64,000 nt of DNA from Parabacteroides faecis. Lineage in GTDB: Bacteria > Bacteroidota > Bacteroidia > Bacteroidales > Tannerellaceae. Where the stretch lies: contig NZ_BMPB01000001.1 in the NCBI RefSeq assembly GCF_014647375.1, positions 1 through 64,000 of the forward strand, written 5' to 3'. A model generated the notes under the pieces. That model had not been told where the DNA came from, searched no databases, and worked only from the letters and a program-made list of their open reading frames with translations. The position numbers were made by a program, and so were the translations under genes. Within the stretch, counting starts at the first letter, position 1. The number at the start of each line of letters is the position of its first letter. This document shows positions 17,137 to 26,437 of this stretch, one piece after another.

Positions 17137-18588
17137 ATGTTAAAGCATACGAAGATTGTTGCTACTATTTCTGATCAACGTTGTGATGTGGAATTTGTCC
17201 GCTCATTATACAACGCAGGAATGAATGTTGTGCGCCTGAATACGGCTCACATGATGGAAGAAGGTTTGAACCGTGTTGTCACAAACGTACGCGAAGTATC
17301 TGACCGCATCGGTATATTGATGGACACCAAAGGACCGGAAGTCCGTACTACAATGGCCAGCGCGCCAATACCTTTCACAACCGGAGAGACAGTTAAAATA
17401 ATGGGTGACCCGGATAAAGAGACTACCCATGATTGTATATATGTTTCATACAAAAACTTTGTCGGTGACCTGACTATCGGCAGTGATGTCCTGATCGACG
17501 ACGGAGATCTGGAATTGAAGGTGATCGAGAAACACGACGACTACATGGTCTGCGAAGTAGAAAATGATGCTATATTAGGAAGCCGCAAGAGCGTAAATGT
17601 TCCCGGTGTACGCATCAATCTCCCTTCATTGACAGACAAAGACCGCAAGAATATCCTTTGGGCTATTGAGAATGATCTCGATTTCATCGCACATTCTTTC
17701 GTAAGAAATAAACAAGACGTATTGGATATACAACATATCCTCGACGAACATAAAAGTCCGATCAAGATCATTGCCAAGATCGAGAACCAGGAAGGGGTCG
17801 ACAACATCGACGAAATCCTGGAAGTAGCGTATGGTATCATGATCGCTCGTGGTGACCTGGGTATCGAAGTTCCCGCTGAAAAGATTCCGGGAATCCAGCG
17901 CGTACTGATCCGCAAATGCGTGGAAGTGAAAAAGCCGGTGATCGTTGCAACCCAGATGCTTCACTCCATGATCAAGAACCCGCGTCCTACCCGTGCGGAA
18001 GTGACCGACATCGCCAATGCAATCTATTATCGCACAGACGCATTGATGCTTAGCGGCGAAACGGCTTACGGCAAATATCCGCTGGAAGCAGTACAAACCA
18101 TGACAAAGGTTGCCCGTGAAGCAGAAAAGACTAAACTGGCTGCAAACGATATCCGTGTTCCCATCGAAGGAAACGACCTGGATGTTACTTCATTCCTGGC
18201 AAAACAAGCAGTGAAATCGTCCAATAAATTGCATGTAAAAGCAATCATTACTGACAGCCATACCGGACGTACAGCCCGTTACCTGGCTGCATTCCGTGGT
18301 ACATCTACAGTATTTGCTATCTGTTACAACTCACGTGTGACCCGTATGCTTTCTTTGTCATACGGCGTATGGGCTGTTTATCAGCCGTGGGATGACAGTC
18401 GCCGCGGATATTTCTACAGTGCGTTGAACGAACTGATTAAGAGCGGACGTATCACACGCAACGACATGGTTGCTTACCTGAGCGGCAGCTTCGGTGAAGG
18501 CGGAGGCACAACTTTCCTCGAAATCAATAACGTAGGAAAAGTCCTGGATGCAGGAAGTAAATACTCCCTTCCGACCTTTAAAGAATAA
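17137..18588 (+). CDS. pyk: Pyruvate kinase
   Basis: 483 residues, full length. TIM-barrel core with TKIVATISDQ, the substrate-binding stretch MNVVRLNTAHM, MDTKGPEVRT, and the active-site signature IKIIAKIENQEG containing the catalytic Lys. ARGDLGIEVPAEKIP and MLSGETAYGKYP follow, then a C-terminal allosteric domain. It makes pyruvate and ATP from phosphoenolpyruvate and ADP in glycolysis. It follows aroQ, separated by the hairpin repeat, so probably has its own promoter. Confidence 0.97.
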   Translation: MLKHTKIVATISDQRCDVEFVRSLYNAGMNVVRLNTAHMMEEGLNRVVTNVREVSDRIGILMDTKGPEVRTTMASAPIPFTTGETVKIMGDPDKETTHDCIYVSYKNFVGDLTIGSDVLIDDGDLELKVIEKHDDYMVCEVENDAILGSRKSVNVPGVRINLPSLTDKDRKNILWAIENDLDFIAHSFVRNKQDVLDIQHILDEHKSPIKIIAKIENQEGVDNIDEILEVAYGIMIARGDLGIEVPAEKIPGIQRVLIRKCVEVKKPVIVATQMLHSMIKNPRPTRAEVTDIANAIYYRTDALMLSGETAYGKYPLEAVQTMTKVAREAEKTKLAANDIRVPIEGNDLDVTSFLAKQAVKSSNKLHVKAIITDSHTGRTARYLAAFRGTSTVFAICYNSRVTRMLSLSYGVWAVYQPWDDSRRGYFYSALNELIKSGRITRNDMVAYLSGSFGEGGGTTFLEINNVGKVLDAGSKYSLPTFKE

Positions 18589-18684
18589 ATAAAATAAAGC
18601 CGAAAAAGGTGTTGCAAAAGTTCCTTTTGTCTTCCCGGAGCGAATCCGTCATGACAAAGAATTCTTTTGCTACATCTTTTTTTG

Positions 18685-18692
18685 TATATTTG
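18685..18692 (+). promoter_or_regulatory. -7 element upstream of the methyltransferase-rbfA-permease operon
   Basis: TATATTTG, 22 bp upstream of the ATG at 18715. An upstream TTTG (18666-18669) is only 15 bp away, shorter than the usual 19-21. Confidence 0.5.
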
Positions 18693-18714
18693 AGGCATAA
18701 ACATTCTTTATTAA

Positions 18715-19341
18715 ATGACATTAGACGAATACATTCTCTCTCATAGCGACGAAGAAGGTGCATTGTTATCCTCACTGAACCGGGATGCCAATGTAAACTT
18801 GCTGCGTCCGCGTATGTTGTCCGGACATCTGCAGGGACGTATACTGAAAATGTTTTGCCGTATGCTTCGCCCCCGCCGTGTACTGGAGATCGGTACATAT
18901 ACGGGCTATGCCACACTTTGCATGGCTGAAGGGACCGAAGATGACGCTTTAATCCACACGCTGGAGATCAACGACGAGATGGAAGATTTTATTATGAAAT
19001 ACCTCTCCCGCTCTCCTCATAAGGATAAAATAAAATTACATATCGGCAATGCGATGGAGATCATACCGGAACTGGATGAGACATTCGACCTGGTTTTCAT
19101 TGATGCCGACAAACGTTTATATTCCGATTATTACGATCTGGTATTTCCCAAAGTGCGCCCGGGAGGCCTGATTCTGGCGGATAACACCCTGTGGGATGGC
19201 AAAGTTTTGGAAAAACCTCATCCGTCAGATAAACAAACCATCGGGATACTTAGTTTTAATGATAAAATAAAGGAAGACCCCCGGGTGGAGAAAGTGATCC
19301 TTCCGCTTCGTGATGGTCTTACTATGATATGGAAAAAATAA
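18715..19341 (+). CDS. Class I SAM-dependent O-methyltransferase
   Basis: 208 residues. SAM-binding motif LEIGTYTGYATLCMA (about 59-73), acidic metal/SAM residues in DLVFIDADKRLYSDYY, then GGLILADNTLWDGKV as in the catechol/caffeoyl-CoA O-methyltransferase-like family (PF01596 type). The substrate cannot be deduced. First gene of a tight operon with rbfA (12 bp) and a LolC-like permease (12 bp). Confidence 0.9.
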   Translation: MTLDEYILSHSDEEGALLSSLNRDANVNLLRPRMLSGHLQGRILKMFCRMLRPRRVLEIGTYTGYATLCMAEGTEDDALIHTLEINDEMEDFIMKYLSRSPHKDKIKLHIGNAMEIIPELDETFDLVFIDADKRLYSDYYDLVFPKVRPGGLILADNTLWDGKVLEKPHPSDKQTIGILSFNDKIKEDPRVEKVILPLRDGLTMIWKK

Positions 19342-19353
19342 ATTGATAACAAT

Positions 19354-19689
19354 ATGGAAAGTACAAGACTGAATAAGATAGGTCGTCTGATCCAGAAAGA
19401 ATTAGGCGACATTTTCCAGAAACAGACCCAGGCTATGCCGGGTACGCTGATTTCTGTAAGTGCCGTGCGTGTCAGCCCCGATCTGGGTGTTGCCAAAGCC
19501 TACCTGAGCATATTCCCTTCCGAAAAAGGGCAGGAACTGCTTGAAGCGATCCGCACAAACACTAAATCCATCCGTTTCGAATTAGGAAAACGAATAGGGA
19601 AACAGGTCCGCATCATTCCGGAACTGAGTTTCTTCATCGACGACTCGCTGGATTATATTGAAAATATTGACAAACTGTTGCAGAAATAA
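19354..19689 (+). CDS. rbfA: 30S ribosome-binding factor A
   Basis: 111 residues with a single KH-like domain. The N-terminal RLNKIGRLIQKELGDIF and the central SVSAVRVSPDLGVAKAYLSI followed by IRFELGKRIGKQVRIIPEL are characteristic of RbfA. It assists late maturation of the 16S rRNA 5' end and cold adaptation. Middle gene of the operon. Confidence 0.95.
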   Translation: MESTRLNKIGRLIQKELGDIFQKQTQAMPGTLISVSAVRVSPDLGVAKAYLSIFPSEKGQELLEAIRTNTKSIRFELGKRIGKQVRIIPELSFFIDDSLDYIENIDKLLQK

Positions 19690-19701
19690 GAGAATCAAGC
19701 T

Positions 19702-20925
19702 TTGAATGTTCCGTTTTATATAGCCCGGCGGTACCTCTTTTCGAAGAAATCCCACAATGCCATCAATATTATTTCGATGGTATGTGTTTGCGGCGTGGTC
19801 ATTGCCACGATCGCTGTCGTTTGCGCGCTGTCGGTCTTTAACGGATTCAACGACCTGGTGGCAGGAATGTTCAGCAGTTTCGATCCGGAGTTGAAGATAA
19901 GCCCTCGTACCGGTAAAGTATTCGATCCGACTACGGCTGAATTTCAGAAGGTAAAACAATTACCGGATATTGCCTATTTCGGAGAAGTTCTGCAGGATAA
20001 TGCACTGGTTCGTTATCACGACCGACAGGATATAGCCATTATCAAGGGAGTAGATGACAATTTCAGTCATCTGACACAGATCGACAGCATACTGATAGAC
20101 GGTAGTTTTATCCTGAAAGATGAAGTCGCAGATTATGCGACATTGGGCGTCGGACTATCCTCCAAGCTGGGTGCTAAACCGGGATTTGCTTCTCCTCTGG
20201 AAATATATGTCCCCAAACGAGATGAGAAGGTCAATTTATCCAATCCGGCCTCTTCTTTCAACCAGGAATATGCCTATATAGGCGGCGTATTCCTGATTAA
20301 CCAACAGGTATATGACGAGGGATATATGATACTTCCTCTTTCATTGGTACGCCAATTGCTCAAGTATGACAAGGAGGTTAGCTCCATCGAACTGAAACTT
20401 GCAGACGGTGCGGATATATCTTCGGTCAGAAAACAGATAAAAGCTATTTTAGGCGATCAGTTCACCGTACAGGATCGTTATGAACAACAGGAAGCCTCAT
20501 TTAAAATGATGCAGGTGGAAAAATGGATGACATTCCTGATTCTTTCATTTATACTTACTATTGCTTTATTTAACGTGGTAGGCTCCTTGTCCATGCTGAT
20601 GATCGAGAAAAAAGACGATGTGCGTACCCTTCGGAACATGGGTGCCAGCGATAGTCTTATTCGCCGTATATTCTTATTCGAAGGCTGGATGATTTCTGGT
20701 TTCGGGGCATTGATAGGAATTGTGATCGGTTTGGTATTATGTCTTTTACAACAGACATACGGTATTATCAAACTGGGACAGACTGCAGGTGCGTTTATTA
20801 TAGATGCTTATCCCGTACGTGTAATATTTACAGATTTACTTACGGCGTTTATTACGGTAGCGGCCATTGGATTTATGGCCGCCTGGTATCCCGTACATTA
20901 TCTTGGGAAGAAATGGTTTAATTAA
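19702..20925 (+). CDS. ABC transporter permease, LolC/LolE-FtsX type (TTG start)
   Basis: 407 residues. The start is TTG at 19702; the nearby ATG at 19705 is out of frame, and the resulting MNVPFYIARRYLFSKKSHNAI is the expected N-terminus of the family. First transmembrane helix at about 22-44, a MacB-like periplasmic domain, then three helices in a C-terminal FtsX domain (about 275-400). LolC/E moves lipoproteins from the inner membrane to LolA; no ATPase gene is adjacent. The last bases overlap the convergent manC gene by 8 bp. Confidence 0.88.
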   Translation: MNVPFYIARRYLFSKKSHNAINIISMVCVCGVVIATIAVVCALSVFNGFNDLVAGMFSSFDPELKISPRTGKVFDPTTAEFQKVKQLPDIAYFGEVLQDNALVRYHDRQDIAIIKGVDDNFSHLTQIDSILIDGSFILKDEVADYATLGVGLSSKLGAKPGFASPLEIYVPKRDEKVNLSNPASSFNQEYAYIGGVFLINQQVYDEGYMILPLSLVRQLLKYDKEVSSIELKLADGADISSVRKQIKAILGDQFTVQDRYEQQEASFKMMQVEKWMTFLILSFILTIALFNVVGSLSMLMIEKKDDVRTLRNMGASDSLIRRIFLFEGWMISGFGALIGIVIGLVLCLLQQTYGIIKLGQTAGAFIIDAYPVRVIFTDLLTAFITVAAIGFMAAWYPVHYLGKKWFN

Positions 20926-22000
20926 ACTCTTTCCCGTATTTTATCTGCGCATCCGCCACAAACTGCTTGATACGCTGTTCGTCATTTTTCTTACAGATAA
21001 GCAATACATTTCCTGATTCAGCAACGATACAGTCCTCTACTCCCTGGATGACAGCCAGTCTTTTTGAATTACCCACGGCAATCACATTTCCTGAACTTTC
21101 ATAGAGCAATGCATTACTGTTCTTCAATACAGCATTATTGTTTTCATCTTTCGGTGCCAGATCGAACAACGACCCCCAGGTCCCCAGATCAGCCCAACCG
21201 AAATCCGTACACAACATATAAACGTTATCAGCCTTTTCCATGATTCCGTAATCGATAGATATCTTCAGGCAATAAGGGAAATTCTCACGTATAAAGTCAC
21301 GTTCGTTTTCAGTATTGAATTTGTCTTTTCCCAAATCAAAACGAACGGCAATATCAGGAAGATATTTGGCAAATGCATCCAGTATCGCATTTACATTCCA
21401 CAGGAACAGGCCAGAGTTCCAGAAAAACTCTCCACTTTCATAAAAGACTTTTGCCAATTCCAGGTTTGGCTTTTCCGTAAAGGTCTTAACCTTGGTAAAC
21501 TCACCTAACATGGAATCACTGCTTTGAATATAGCCATAACCTGTTTCCGGACGGCTCGGTTTGATACCCAACGTAACCAGTGCGTTATTATTCTTTACAA
21601 AGTCCAACCCTTTCTGAACATCTTTCAGAAAAACATCTTCTTTCAGTATCAGATGATCGGAAGGAGCAACAACGATATTGGCATTCGGATTACATGCTTT
21701 TATATGGTAGGCTGCGTATGCAATACAGGGAGCCGTATTTCTACGAGCCGGTTCCAACAGGATCTGATCTTCCTTCAATTCGGGTAATTGTTCCTTGATC
21801 AGGTCTGCGTAAGTTTCATTCGTTACAATAAAAATATTTTCAATCGGGATGATCTTGGAAAAACGATCGAAAGTCATTTGCAACAGGGAACGTCCGGTTC
21901 CGAAAAAATCAAGAAATTGTTTTGGATAACTTTCTCTGCTAAAAGGCCAGAAGCGACTGCCAATCCCTCCACCCATGATAACGCAATAATTATCTTTCAT
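20918..22000 (-). CDS. manC: Mannose-1-phosphate guanylyltransferase (GDP-mannose pyrophosphorylase)
   Basis: 360 residues. The nucleotidyltransferase signature is at the N-terminus (VIMGGGIGSRFWPFSRESYP, then KQF), followed by VAPSDHLI, ETGYGYI and EKP motifs. Only the pyrophosphorylase domain is present; the phosphomannose isomerase domain of longer ManC/AlgA proteins is missing, as is common in Bacteroidetes. It makes GDP-mannose for surface glycans and fucose synthesis. A TAACTTTG -7 element on the minus strand (22033-22040) lies 32 bp upstream. Confidence 0.94.
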   Translation of the reverse strand: MKDNYCVIMGGGIGSRFWPFSRESYPKQFLDFFGTGRSLLQMTFDRFSKIIPIENIFIVTNETYADLIKEQLPELKEDQILLEPARRNTAPCIAYAAYHIKACNPNANIVVAPSDHLILKEDVFLKDVQKGLDFVKNNNALVTLGIKPSRPETGYGYIQSSDSMLGEFTKVKTFTEKPNLELAKVFYESGEFFWNSGLFLWNVNAILDAFAKYLPDIAVRFDLGKDKFNTENERDFIRENFPYCLKISIDYGIMEKADNVYMLCTDFGWADLGTWGSLFDLAPKDENNNAVLKNSNALLYESSGNVIAVGNSKRLAVIQGVEDCIVAESGNVLLICKKNDEQRIKQFVADAQIKYGKEFN

Positions 22001-22121
22001 GATATACAGGTTGTTTTTTAATTATACTCTTACAAAGTTAACGAAATAATCCGGGATTTATTCTCCTATAAAGTATTATTAGCCTTTCCGTATATATTAT
22101 TTGAAAAAAAAGCGCTGAATG

Positions 22122-22152
22122 CTTGCACAAATAAAAAATATGCGTACCTTTG
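22122..22152 (+). promoter_or_regulatory. tRNA-Leu promoter
   Basis: CTTG at 22122-22125, a 19-bp spacer and TACCTTTG at 22145-22152 give a near-consensus Bacteroidetes promoter 23 bp before the tRNA. Confidence 0.65.
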
Positions 22153-22175
22153 CAACGCATTAGAAAAAAACAAAT

Positions 22176-22259
22176 GCCCAGATGGCGGAATTGGTAGACG
22201 CGCTGGTCTCAAACACCAGTGGATTCACTTCCATGCCGGTTCGATCCCGGCTCTGGGTA
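22176..22259 (+). tRNA. tRNA-Leu (anticodon CAA)
   Basis: The cloverleaf can be folded by eye. The acceptor GCCCAGA pairs with TCTGGGT (one G-U) with discriminator A at 22259. The anticodon stem CTGGT/ACCAG encloses CTCAAAC, giving anticodon CAA. A long class II variable arm and a T-arm GCCGG-TTCGATC-CCGGC are present. CCA is not encoded. Confidence 0.96.
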
Positions 22260-22263
22260 CTCA

Positions 22264-22301
22264 AAAAAAGCCTGATAATCATGATGATTATCAGGCTTTT
22301 T
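22264..22301 (+). terminator. Rho-independent terminator of tRNA-Leu
   Basis: A near-perfect hairpin with arms AAGCCTGATAATCAT and ATTATCAGGCTT is flanked by A-run and T-run, so it could act in both directions. It begins five bases after the tRNA. Confidence 0.85.
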
Positions 22302-22695
22302 AATTCTATAAGGCATAACAAAAGTATGCTGAATAGCCACAACAAGAACAATATATACTTTAATTGTTTGCAGGTCTTTATATTTTAAATAAATTTACTC
22401 TCTTGATTTTTTTCTTTTAGCAGATAAAGAATCCCCTTGTGTTATCTTTGTAGCAAATTGACTTTAATCATGTAAATATTGTCTATTATATTATTAATTG
22501 CATTTGTTGCTTTTACTTGTTATGCGAAAAAGACAGGCTTAAAGATATATTTACTCCTAAAAAAGCATATATGCTGAATAAAACTTGCCTAAGAGACAAA
22601 CTACCGAATATCAAACAAAATGTCTGGTGTTTTTTATTTAATCCCGAGATAATTTATACTTTTGCCACAAGTAACTGTAAACCCAATATAATGTT
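22302..22695. other. AT-rich stretch with two plus-strand -7 elements
   Basis: No convincing gene. TATCTTTG at 22443-22450 and TACTTTTG at 22657-22664 both face the orphan gene at 22696; the second is 31 bp from its ATG. No -33 TTTG at normal spacing is evident. A 74-codon open frame (22517-22741) overlaps the next gene and looks like chance. Confidence 0.5.
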
Positions 22696-23517
22696 ATGTA
22701 CTCAACTCTATTATTCAAGAAAGTTAAAAAGCTCTTGTTAGACAATTGGTATGATAAAGATTGTCCTGATTTAGGTCTGAAGAAAAACAATCACCCCGAT
22801 TGGGGCAATATAAACTTGGAAGACGTAAAAGATTTCCGTAGTCTTTGCCCACTGATTAAAGAACAGTTTTATACCTTTTGTGAAAAAGAAATTTTGGATG
22901 GTAAAATAATAAACCTTGCCCCTATCGAGTTCAAAGAGCATAATATTTACTTTAATACAGAAGTCGAGAAAGGGTATGTATTAATCTCAAAATCAAAAAT
23001 AGAACAAGAAAAAGATCCTACCCCTATAGAGATCGGTGGTTCGGCAACAGCCATTATAAGAGGTTATGCCCATGCAAATTTAGCAGATAACGCATACGGT
23101 TCAGCTTTTGATAATTCAGTCATAAGAGCCTATGCCTATGCGACTATAGAGGCTCATAATAATGCTTCTGTTCATGCATTTGGAAATACTAATATTTCGG
23201 CTTTTGATGAGTCATGCGTGAGGGCAGATAGTGAGTCATGGGTAGAATGTTATCACAATACGTCTGTACGGGCAATGTGCCGTGCAAGAGTCAAAGCAAC
23301 AGGAAACTCTAAACTCGTATTAATGGGAGATGCAGTTGCAGACATATTTGACGAAAGAGTTACTGTAAAAGCCGAAGGAAAGTCTTATTTCACCTCAAAT
23401 TATAAGATCAACTGGCAACTAAAGGAAAGAGCTATCTACCGTAATCTTGACACTAATACTATCTATTGTGCAGACCCAAATACAACATTAATATGTAAGA
23501 AAACGGATTCTCAATAA
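22696..23517 (+). CDS. Orphan protein with an octapeptide beta-solenoid-like repeat
   Basis: 273 residues, no signal peptide, no family recognised. After a Lys-rich N-terminal region, residues about 113-225 are a regular eight-residue repeat of the form x-V-x-A-x-x-x-(A/S/T), running at least nine times (SVIRAYAY, TIEAHNNA, SVHAFGNT, NISAFDES, CVRADSES, WVECYHNT, SVRAMCRA, RVKATGNS). A constant short pitch with inward-pointing small residues suggests a narrow beta-solenoid. The gene is AT-rich compared with its neighbours and sits just behind a tRNA gene, which hints at horizontal acquisition, but no integrase or att repeat is seen. Function unknown. Confidence 0.75.
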   Translation: MYSTLLFKKVKKLLLDNWYDKDCPDLGLKKNNHPDWGNINLEDVKDFRSLCPLIKEQFYTFCEKEILDGKIINLAPIEFKEHNIYFNTEVEKGYVLISKSKIEQEKDPTPIEIGGSATAIIRGYAHANLADNAYGSAFDNSVIRAYAYATIEAHNNASVHAFGNTNISAFDESCVRADSESWVECYHNTSVRAMCRARVKATGNSKLVLMGDAVADIFDERVTVKAEGKSYFTSNYKINWQLKERAIYRNLDTNTIYCADPNTTLICKKTDSQ

Positions 23518-23588
23518 CGGTACTTTTTTCGAGGCAAAAAAGCCAAAAGGATCTAAAATCCTATACCACCGATAGTTAAGCGAGAAAT

Positions 23589-23821
23589 ATGAGTAAAATC
23601 TCCATTACCCAGTGTGAGTTTTATCAAATTGCGCAGTCTCTTGATATATCCATCTATAGATATTGGAATAAATAAATCTTTTCAACTGCTTGGAATTATC
23701 AGAAGAAAGAGAGGATAATGAACGTTTAAGAAAAATACAAGAAGAGGAGCGTATTAAAAATCAATTTTCCATCAGTGTCTTCTTGAATACTGGAATGTGT
23801 GGGATTGCAATAGCTACATAA
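23589..23821 (+). pseudogene. Probable decayed small gene
   Basis: An ATG frame, 23589-23675 (28 codons, ending YRYWNK), is followed in another frame by 23672-23821, ending in a Glu/Lys/Arg-rich coiled stretch (ERLRKIQEEERIKNQ) and a short hydrophobic tail. Together they read like one small protein broken by a frameshift. Alternatively these are two unrelated short open frames. The rest of 23518-23884 shows nothing else. Confidence 0.35.
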
Positions 23822-23884
23822 ACAAATGCCGTCAATACAATCCAGATTAATATCCACTACATACTCATACCGCATCAAACCCCT

Positions 23885-26236
23885 TCACTCATCCTTCAAA
23901 GCCTTTACCGGATTCCCAGATGCGGCTCTGAAACTATGCCAGCTTACAGTCAACAATGTGATACCTAGCACAATAAACAAAGAGAGAATATATGTCCAGA
24001 TGCTAAAATCAGCCCGATAAACAATGCTTTTCATCCATTCGCCGATCAACCACCAGGTAACAGGGGCAGCAATGGCAAATGCGATTCCGATCCATATAAT
24101 AAACTGACTGTTGAGCAACTTCATAATCTGCCATGTGGTCGAACCATTCACTTTCCGTATGCCGATCTCTTTTGTCCGTTGTTCGATAGCATACAATGCC
24201 ATTCCGAAAAGTCCGAAACAGGTAAGCAGGATACTGATAACGGAATACATCATTAATAAGTCGGATAACTCAAAAAGTTTTTTGTTATTGCCTAATACTT
24301 TATTATACAAGCTCTCATGTTCCAAATACTTCCCGGGATATAACTTATTCCATTCTCCATAGATTTGCTTTATTGCAGAAATATTCCCCGGATCGATACG
24401 GACACTTAAGCGAACACCATCCCTGGCATAACTGATGATTCCCTTATCAATAGGCGTTTCAAGACTATTAGATATATTAAGTTTAAAATAATCCTCAACT
24501 ACCCCGGCAATCACATAATCGTCACCGAAAGGAGGACAATCCTTCAACCTGGGTTCATACTCTTTTACAAGACCGCCTACAGGAATCTCTCCATCGGGGA
24601 ACAGACTTTGAGCCCACGTTTGGTTCAGATAGATCGGATGCGGATATCGCTTTACAGCCTCTTTCCAGGGTAAACCTTGCAATAGCTTATACCCCATCAC
24701 TTCCATTATTTCCTCTCCTCCATCTTCAGAAGTATAAGATTCATAACTTCCATCTGCTGCAAAGTCACTGATAGGCCATTCATACGTCTCGTTGCTCAAT
24801 GTCGCAGCCTGTATGCCCGGAATAAGAGAGATATTTTCTTTCAACCGTAGCATGGAAGTCTTATTATCACCCACCGAAAAAGTATAAATATTTTTATAAT
24901 TTTCAGCTTTACCATATAAAAGCGATATCTGCTGCCGTACGGAAAAGTTTCCGATTATCAGGATGAACGAGATCGCAAACTGTGCAACGGCCAATGAAGT
25001 GATGATCCGTCGTCTGGCTTTTCCCCGGTAAAAGTTGTTATACATAGAAATCGACATTTCCGGCAAGCGCCTACTCATATACAAAGCCGGGATACATGCC
25101 AACAGAAGAATAAATCCGAACGTAACCGGCAACATCTGGTTGCTATACAAGAAGTTGACCGGAACCTGAATAGACATGATGCAATTCATTAACCCCAACA
25201 GATCAAACTGTATCAATTGTGCAATCAGAAAACCGAAACCTACGGTCATAAATGTATCGGCAAACAATTGCATACTTAATTGTCCACTTCCTGCTCCCAT
25301 CAACTTTTGCACGTGCATGGAGTATAATTGCTTAAAAACACGGGAAAAACTTAGGTTTATATAATTGAAGCAGGCAATAACCAAGATCAGAATAGCTGAA
25401 AAAAGAGCAATAAACAGTAAAGTCGTATTTGGCTTCTTCAGAGACGATGGGATCGAAACCGTATCAAAACAAGCCTGCCTGATAGTGAGAAACTCATTCT
25501 TAAAATCCCTCCCATCATTTCTTTGAAGGATCAGATTCGCTGTTTTAGCCTGCAAGTCAGGTACAGATACATTATTCTTAAGCAGAAAGAAGTTCAATCC
25601 TGACGAGGGGTTATCAAAAAACAAAGCATCAAAGCCTAAAGCAGCCTGGCTGTTATCCTTTACAACTGCAGAAATGGTAAAAGTCAATAAACCTTTTTCA
25701 TCTCCAAAATCACCAGGTCCGAATAGCATCTGAACTGTTTCTCCTATCGGATCACTCCCTCCGAACAAACGTTTGGAAAAAGATTCTGACAGGATTACCC
25801 GATCCGGACCAAGCTCGGCATCTTTAAAACTCCCCCTTATTATTTCCTGAGGAAAAAACGAAAGAAAAGAACTATCCGACTCTATCACCTTAATGTCTTT
25901 GAAAAAGTTCTCTCCTACCTTACAGTAGCTTACCATGAAGTAAGGATGAATACGACATACTCTATCCAGTTCCGAAACATGTTCGAGTAATTGAGAAGTA
26001 ATATCCTGCGATACAGTATTAAAAGCCGTCATTCCTGCTCCCGAAATGGTCTGTTTAACCACAACCATTTTGTCCTTGTTCGGATTCTCCGACTCTATAT
26101 TATACTCATGAATAACAAAAGCTGCCAACAGATTGGTACAAGCAATACCAACAGCAAGACTGAGGATGGAGATAACAGTAAATGTTTTGTTACGCCACCA
26201 GCTCCGGAAGATTATTTTGAATGAGATATTCTTCAT
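23885..26236 (-). CDS. FtsX/MacB-type ABC transporter permease
   Basis: Start at the ATG at 26236 (MKNISFKIIFRSWWRNK), because the following TFTVISILSLAVGIACT helix is the conserved first transmembrane segment; the frame is open for 40 extra codons upstream without support. About 783 residues: helix, MacB periplasmic core domain, three-helix FtsX domain (about 280-420), a second periplasmic domain, and a final FtsX unit ending ASGNPVKALKDE. The double-FtsX layout is typical of Bacteroidetes permeases with antimicrobial peptide or lipoprotein-type substrates. No ATP-binding gene is adjacent. Divergent from a histidine kinase gene. Confidence 0.9.
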   Translation of the reverse strand: MKNISFKIIFRSWWRNKTFTVISILSLAVGIACTNLLAAFVIHEYNIESENPNKDKMVVVKQTISGAGMTAFNTVSQDITSQLLEHVSELDRVCRIHPYFMVSYCKVGENFFKDIKVIESDSSFLSFFPQEIIRGSFKDAELGPDRVILSESFSKRLFGGSDPIGETVQMLFGPGDFGDEKGLLTFTISAVVKDNSQAALGFDALFFDNPSSGLNFFLLKNNVSVPDLQAKTANLILQRNDGRDFKNEFLTIRQACFDTVSIPSSLKKPNTTLLFIALFSAILILVIACFNYINLSFSRVFKQLYSMHVQKLMGAGSGQLSMQLFADTFMTVGFGFLIAQLIQFDLLGLMNCIMSIQVPVNFLYSNQMLPVTFGFILLLACIPALYMSRRLPEMSISMYNNFYRGKARRRIITSLAVAQFAISFILIIGNFSVRQQISLLYGKAENYKNIYTFSVGDNKTSMLRLKENISLIPGIQAATLSNETYEWPISDFAADGSYESYTSEDGGEEIMEVMGYKLLQGLPWKEAVKRYPHPIYLNQTWAQSLFPDGEIPVGGLVKEYEPRLKDCPPFGDDYVIAGVVEDYFKLNISNSLETPIDKGIISYARDGVRLSVRIDPGNISAIKQIYGEWNKLYPGKYLEHESLYNKVLGNNKKLFELSDLLMMYSVISILLTCFGLFGMALYAIEQRTKEIGIRKVNGSTTWQIMKLLNSQFIIWIGIAFAIAAPVTWWLIGEWMKSIVYRADFSIWTYILSLFIVLGITLLTVSWHSFRAASGNPVKALKDE

Positions 26237-26418
26237 GATACGCTTATTTTTTGCCAAAACTAATCTGTCTCCGCCTGCCTGCCAACAAAAAAACGCTACT
26301 TTACTTGAAGCAGGTCTAAATCGTCTAATTTTTAGACATTTTCCCCAATGGTTCATTTATAAATGACACGTCCGGCTAAAACCTGGAGGCTTTACATTTT
26401 TTGTACAGATTTTAATTA

Positions 26419-26426
26419 TACATTTG
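26419..26426 (+). promoter_or_regulatory. Histidine kinase promoter -7 element
   Basis: TACATTTG lies 11 bp before the chosen ATG at 26438. A TTTG at 26400-26403 is 15 bp upstream, closer than normal. Confidence 0.45.
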
Positions 26427-26437
26427 TAACGAGAAAT

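Noticed and set aside
22517-22741. Possible small gene after tRNA-Leu
   Set aside because: Overlaps the better-supported gene at 22696, straddles its promoter and has no recognisable protein features.
22176-23884. Integrated mobile element at tRNA-Leu
   Set aside because: No duplicate of the tRNA 3' end and no integrase within reach; kept only as a possible old insertion.
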